DNA from: Streptomyces canus | GTDB lineage: Bacteria > Actinomycetota > Actinomycetes > Streptomycetales > Streptomycetaceae | Length of the DNA: 64,000 nt | Assembly (NCBI RefSeq): GCF_030815415.1 | Contig: NZ_JAUSWW010000001.1 | Coordinates: 7,502,001-7,566,000, forward strand | Direction: 5' to 3' | In this document: positions 60,705 to 64,000 of the stretch, piece after piece | How the letters are laid out: the number at the start of each line of letters is the position of its first letter | Position numbering within the stretch: the stretch's first letter is position 1 | Made by a program: the position numbers and the translations under genes | The notes under the pieces: model-generated | Told to the model about the DNA's origin: nothing | Seen by the model: the letters and a program-made list of their open reading frames with translations, nothing else | The model's database searches: none

Positions 60705-60800
60705 ATCGGGAATTCGGTCCCCGCGCGGCGATGAATTTCGGAGTGGGCCCCGGTCTACCTCTCTGACAGCAGCACGGACCGCTTCCCACAGGAGACCCCG

Positions 60801-61265
60801 ATGTCCGAGACCACCCTCCCCGTCACCGCCACCGCGTCCGCTCAGTCCGGCACCGTCGTCGCCGAGTCCGCGACCGTGCGCGGACGCCGTGCCCGGATCG
60901 CCCTGCGCACCCTCCAGGTGGTGCTCGCCCTGTTCTACGCCGTCGCGAGCGCGCTGCCCAAGCTGATCGCCCACCCCTCGGCCTCCGAGGGCTTCGCGGA
61001 GATGGGCTGGGGCGACGCCGGGATGTACACCATCGGCGTGCTCGAACTGGCCGGTGCCGTCGCCCTGTTGATCCCGGTGCTGCAGTCGGTGTCCGCGATG
61101 GCGCTGAGCGCGCTCATGGTGGGTGCGTTCGTCGTCCAGGTCTCCGTCTTCGACGGGGAGAACGCCGCGACACCGCTCATCCTGATCGTGCCGCTCGCCC
61201 TCATCGCCTGGGCCCGGCGGGACCAGAACGCGCGACTGCTGGGACTGGTACGCCGGCGCGCCTGA
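60801..61265 (+). CDS. DoxX family membrane protein
   Basis: 154-aa integral membrane protein with four helices. LQVVLALFYAVASALPKLIA, GVLELAGAVALLIPVL, ALSALMVGAFVVQV and LILIVPLALIAWARR match the DoxX-like pattern. In some bacteria DoxX relatives are quinone-associated or redox-stress proteins; here the role is unknown. A 30-residue polar N-terminus precedes the first helix. The ATG follows CAGGAGA. Confidence 0.85.
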   Translation: MSETTLPVTATASAQSGTVVAESATVRGRRARIALRTLQVVLALFYAVASALPKLIAHPSASEGFAEMGWGDAGMYTIGVLELAGAVALLIPVLQSVSAMALSALMVGAFVVQVSVFDGENAATPLILIVPLALIAWARRDQNARLLGLVRRRA

Positions 61266-61318
61266 CCCCCGCCGTGCGACGACGCACGGTGAGGTCGGGT
61301 ATCAGCACCGGCGCACAG

Positions 61319-61367
61319 GGCGGTGGCGTCCGGAGAGCCTTGAGGGCTTGCCCCGGACGCCACCGCC
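61319..61367. terminator. bidirectional terminator between doxX-like and S4 genes
   Basis: Perfect 15-bp stem GGCGGTGGCGTCCGG/CCGGACGCCACCGCC. The 19-nt apical region has an inner AGCC/GGCT stem. It sits 54 bp after the DoxX stop and 24 bp from the convergent S4 gene. Confidence 0.85.
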
Positions 61368-61390
61368 GTGTGCGTCGGTGGGATGTGTGG

Positions 61391-62014
61391 TCAGTGGCCG
61401 CCGGGGCGTCCGCCGGCTCCTCGCAGGCGTTCCATTTCGCGTCGGTCCCGTTTGGTGGGGCGGCCTGCGCCGCGGTCGCGGATGCCGGCGGGGGCGACGG
61501 CCTCGCGGGGCGGGGGCGGGGGGCTGTTGTCGACGTAGCACTGGACGGCGACCGGGGCGCCGACCCGCTTGCGGATGAGGCGCTTGACGATCACGATCCG
61601 CTCGCGGCCCTCGTGGACCAGGCGTACCTCGTCGCCGACGCGGAGGGAGTGGGCGGGCTTGACCCGGTCGCCGTTGACTCGTACGTGGCCGCCCTTGCAA
61701 GCGGTGGCGCCGGCGGAGCGGGTCTTGACCAGGCGTACGGACCAGATCCAGCTGTCGACGCGGACGGTCTCGCCGTTCTGCGGCCCTGCGGCCTCGGCGG
61801 CGGCCACCGCGGCGGCGACCTTCGGATCGACGGCCACGGCTGCCTTCGCGTCTTTGCCGGCCGCGTCCTCGCCATTGCCGTCGGCGGAGGAGCCCTCGGC
61901 GCCGGCCGCGCGGCCGGCGGGCGCCTCGGACTCCGTCCCCGGCACGGCGGTCCGAGCCCGGGGGTTCGTGTCCGCAGCCTCACCCACACCGTCATCAGCA
62001 CGTTCAGCAGCCAT
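61391..62014 (-). CDS. S4 domain RNA-binding protein (Hsp15-like)
   Basis: 207 aa. An acidic/alanine-rich N-terminus of about 80 residues, unusual for Hsp15, precedes the S4 domain: VRVDSWIWSVRLVKTRSAGA, KGGHVRVNGDRVKPAHSLRV and GDEVRLVHEGRERIVIV. A basic tail follows (GRPTKRDRREMERLRGAG). In E. coli Hsp15 binds 50S subunits with stalled nascent chains; the same role here is an inference. The ATG at 62014 is the start of the conserved reading; the frame is open further upstream. Confidence 0.86.
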   Translation of the reverse strand: MAAERADDGVGEAADTNPRARTAVPGTESEAPAGRAAGAEGSSADGNGEDAAGKDAKAAVAVDPKVAAAVAAAEAAGPQNGETVRVDSWIWSVRLVKTRSAGATACKGGHVRVNGDRVKPAHSLRVGDEVRLVHEGRERIVIVKRLIRKRVGAPVAVQCYVDNSPPPPPREAVAPAGIRDRGAGRPTKRDRREMERLRGAGGRPGGH

Positions 62015-62140
62015 GCCCCGACGATAGTCGCCGCGCACACCAGACCCGACAGGATTTCCACGGGGAGCCCGCCTCCCGCGCGGTTCGTGCGGCCGCTGCT
62101 CGCACGGGGGGCGGCCTGGACACCGTCGTACGGTTGAGGC

Positions 62141-62818
62141 GTGGACCCTCTCGCTGAGCTCGACCGGCGCATCGCGGACTGCCGTGCCTGCCCCCGGCTG
62201 GTCGACTGGCGCGAGGAGGTGGCCCGTACCAAGCGGGCGGCCTTCGCCGACCAGACGTACTGGGGCCGTGCCGTGCCCGGCTTCGGACCGCCCGACGCCC
62301 GCCTGCTGATCGTCGGCCTCGCGCCGGCCGCGCACGGTGGCAACCGCACCGGCCGTATGTTCACCGGCGACCGCTCCGGAGACGTTCTGTACCAGGCGCT
62401 GTATGACATCGGCCTCGCCTCCCAGCCCACCGCGGTGAGCGCGGACGACGGCCTGGAGCTGCACGGTGTCCGCGTCACCTCGCCCGTCCACTGCGCCCCG
62501 CCCGCCAACAAGCCTACGCCGGGGGAGCGGGACACCTGTCGCCCCTGGCTGGTCCAGGAGCTGAGGCTGCTGCGGCCGACCCTGCGGTCCGTGGTCGTGC
62601 TCGGCGGCTTCGGTTGGCAGGCCACGCTGCCCGCGCTGGCGGAGGCGGGGTGGGACGTGCCCCGCCCGCGGCCCGTGTTCGGGCACGGGGTGCGGGTGCC
62701 GCTCGACGGGATCGACCTCTTCGGGTGTTTCCACGTCAGCCAGCGCAACACCTTCACCGGCCGGCTGACCCCGGAGATGCTGCGGGAGGTACTGCGTTCG
62801 GCGGCAGGTCTCTCTTGA
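62141..62818 (+). CDS. uracil-DNA glycosylase, UdgB/family 5 type
   Basis: 225-aa glycosylase that removes uracil or deaminated bases from DNA. Four Cys residues expected for the 4Fe-4S cluster are visible at about 14 and 17 (CRAC), in HCAPP and in CRPWL. The active-site motif is LAPAAHGGNRTGRMFTGD, with Ala in place of the catalytic Asp of other families, and HVSQRNTFTGRL is motif 2. This combination defines the family 5 (UdgB) group. The GTG start follows GAGGC. It is downstream of the divergent S4 gene. Confidence 0.9.
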   Translation: MDPLAELDRRIADCRACPRLVDWREEVARTKRAAFADQTYWGRAVPGFGPPDARLLIVGLAPAAHGGNRTGRMFTGDRSGDVLYQALYDIGLASQPTAVSADDGLELHGVRVTSPVHCAPPANKPTPGERDTCRPWLVQELRLLRPTLRSVVVLGGFGWQATLPALAEAGWDVPRPRPVFGHGVRVPLDGIDLFGCFHVSQRNTFTGRLTPEMLREVLRSAAGLS

Positions 62819-62855
62819 GGGGACCGGTCCGCCGTACGCGGGTTAGGGTCGCCGG

Positions 62856-63827
62856 ATGCCTCTCTACCCGGACATCGAACCGTACGACCACGGCATGCTC
62901 GACGTCGGTGACGGCAACCGCGTTTACTGGGAGACCTGCGGGAACCCGCGGGGCAAGCCCGCGGTGGTGCTGCACGGCGGGCCGGGGTCCGGCAGCGGAC
63001 CGTACTTCCGGCGGCTCTTCGACCCGGACGCGTACCGGATCGTGCTGCTCGATCAGCGGGGCGCCGGGCGTTCGACGCCGCCCGCGAGCGCGTACGACAC
63101 CGACATGAGCGTCAATACGATGCCGCACCTCATCGCCGATCTGGAGCTGCTGCGGCAGCACCTCGGGATCGAGCGGTGGCTGGTGTGGGGCGTGTCGTTC
63201 GGCTCGGTGCTGGGGCTGCGGTACGCGCAGACGCATCCGGCGGCCGTGAGCGAGCTGGTGCTGACGGGGGTCGCGACCGGGTCGGACGCTGAAGTCGCCC
63301 TGCTGACCAGGGGACTCGGGCAGATCTTTCCGGAGGCCTTCGAGCGGTTCGTCGGCGAGGTGCCCCTCCTCGAACGGTCCGGAAACCTCGCCGCCGCCTA
63401 CAACCGGCTCGTCGAGTCGCCCGATCCCGAGGTGCGGGCGCGGGCGGCGCGGGCCTGGACCGACTGGGAGACGGCGACCATTCCGGCGCCGCCCAGGTCG
63501 GTCGAGCGCTTCGAAAACCCGGAGTTCCGGATGGGTTTCACCCGCACGGTCACCCACTACTGGGGCAACGGCCACTTCCTGGGCGCGGACGAGGCCGTAC
63601 TGCGCGACGCGCCTTTGCTGAAGGGCATCCCGGGCACGCTGGTGCAGGGCAGCCTCGACTTCGGGAACCTCGCCGGGATCGTCTGGCGGCTCCATCACGC
63701 CTGGCCGGGCAGTGAGTTGGTGGTGATCGACGAGGTCGGGCACAACGCCGGGGCGCCGGGGGTGGCCGAGGCGATGGTGGCGGCGACGGACAAGTACGCG
63801 GGTCGGGGGGAGAGCTCGGCCAGGTGA
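62856..63827 (+). CDS. pip: proline iminopeptidase (alpha/beta hydrolase)
   Basis: 323-aa serine peptidase that removes N-terminal proline. HGGPGSGSGPY forms the oxyanion hole and nucleophile Ser is in WGVSFGSVLGLRYA. The catalytic Asp is likely in VQGSLDFGN and the His in VIDEVGHNAG. The cap domain LTRGLGQIFPEAFERFV is as in Pip. DQRGAGRSTPP is the family's DQRGxGxS signature. Length is normal. The ATG follows TTAGGG. Confidence 0.93.
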   Translation: MPLYPDIEPYDHGMLDVGDGNRVYWETCGNPRGKPAVVLHGGPGSGSGPYFRRLFDPDAYRIVLLDQRGAGRSTPPASAYDTDMSVNTMPHLIADLELLRQHLGIERWLVWGVSFGSVLGLRYAQTHPAAVSELVLTGVATGSDAEVALLTRGLGQIFPEAFERFVGEVPLLERSGNLAAAYNRLVESPDPEVRARAARAWTDWETATIPAPPRSVERFENPEFRMGFTRTVTHYWGNGHFLGADEAVLRDAPLLKGIPGTLVQGSLDFGNLAGIVWRLHHAWPGSELVVIDEVGHNAGAPGVAEAMVAATDKYAGRGESSAR

Positions 63828-63833
63828 GTCCGG

Positions 63834-64000
63834 CTAGGTGAGTTCGGCGTCCTCGCCGAACAGCTGGCGGACCGTCGACTCGTAGTTGGTCCGTACGTGC
63901 GCGAGCGCGTGCGCGCGGGCCCGCTCCGGGTCGCCGGACGCGATGGCCTCGTACAACTCCCGGTGCTCGACGAGGAGTTGGGGCCACTCCTCGTTGCGTC
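63834..64000 (-). CDS. GntR/FadR-type transcriptional regulator (5' end outside window)
   Basis: Only the last ~55 residues are present, up to the stop TAG at 63834. EHRELYEAIASGDPERARAH and HVRTNYESTVRQL are characteristic of the C-terminal FCD ligand domain of the FadR subfamily, where the His residues bind metal or effector. The DNA-binding domain is to the right of the window, so the target is unknown. Confidence 0.75.
   Translation of the reverse strand, partial: RNEEWPQLLVEHRELYEAIASGDPERARAHALAHVRTNYESTVRQLFGEDAELT

Overview
The window is a high-GC actinobacterial chromosome segment, almost certainly Streptomyces. The evidence is codon use with G or C at nearly every third position, many GTG/TTG starts, a TTA leucine codon, copies of the dispersed 'GGGGCGCGGGGAACTGCG' Streptomyces repeat, and a core gene order (rpsA, polA, liv operon, pdtaR, tRNA-Leu, pyk) that I recall from S. 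coelicolor. No long mobile element, CRISPR array or rRNA operon is visible.

Region 1 (1-4108): a truncated GH46 chitosanase coupled to a zinc-finger rhomboid protease, a TerF-like VWA protein, and a stand-alone second cytochrome b (QcrB-type).

Region 2 (4086-14224) is the most coherent catabolic system. It has two acyl-CoA dehydrogenases, IpdF, a KstR2-like TetR repressor, FadA6 thiolase, IpdC, IpdB, IpdA, EchA20 and two SDRs. This is the mycobacterial/rhodococcal gene set for degrading the last two steroid rings (HIP-CoA route). It is arranged as two divergent pairs of operons. Each divergent gap holds a matching 20-bp palindrome close to the published KstR2 motif, so a local KstR2 regulon is predicted.

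Region 3 (14225-29409) is accessory and housekeeping. It has a zincin with a zinc ribbon, a GNAT protein, a GH35 beta-galactosidase with a divergent AraC regulator, and a 17-bp minisatellite with 14 perfect copies. Next come chorismate mutase, an orphan receiver protein, aminopeptidase N, an NmrA-like protein with a TTA codon at position 3, and a decarboxylase/N-hydroxylase pair of siderophore type. A Tat-exported 5'-nucleotidase and a SIMPL-domain protein complete it. The decarboxylase gene carries an in-frame copy of the dispersed repeat.

Region 4 (29555-46196) is conserved core: pyruvate kinase, a free-standing LAGLIDADG protein squeezed between pyk and tRNA-Leu(CAA), PdtaR, the livKHMGF branched-chain amino-acid transporter, a Pro/Thr-rich repeat ORF coupled to a membrane protein, a thioesterase, an FdhF/YdeP molybdo-oxidoreductase and DNA polymerase I.

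Region 5 (46197-64000): a duplicated polA 3' end with repeats, a DUF4184 membrane hydrolase, a lytic transglycosylase, SPW_0924 and DUF3068 proteins, HrpB helicase, a methyltransferase, and rpsA. As printed, rpsA has a 2-bp insertion that frameshifts its C-terminus. Then follow a PAC2 protein, CoaE, a TPR protein, a DUF6343-like protein, an acyltransferase-like protein, a methyltransferase, DoxX, an S4 RNA-binding protein, a UdgB-type uracil-DNA glycosylase, proline iminopeptidase and the end of a GntR/FCD regulator.

The most notable structural observations are the paired KstR2-like operators, the two gene 3'-end duplications (fadA6 and polA) that share a 166-bp offset, the repeat embedded in a coding sequence, and the rpsA frameshift. 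Family assignments rest on motifs and remembered family sequences; no database search was run.
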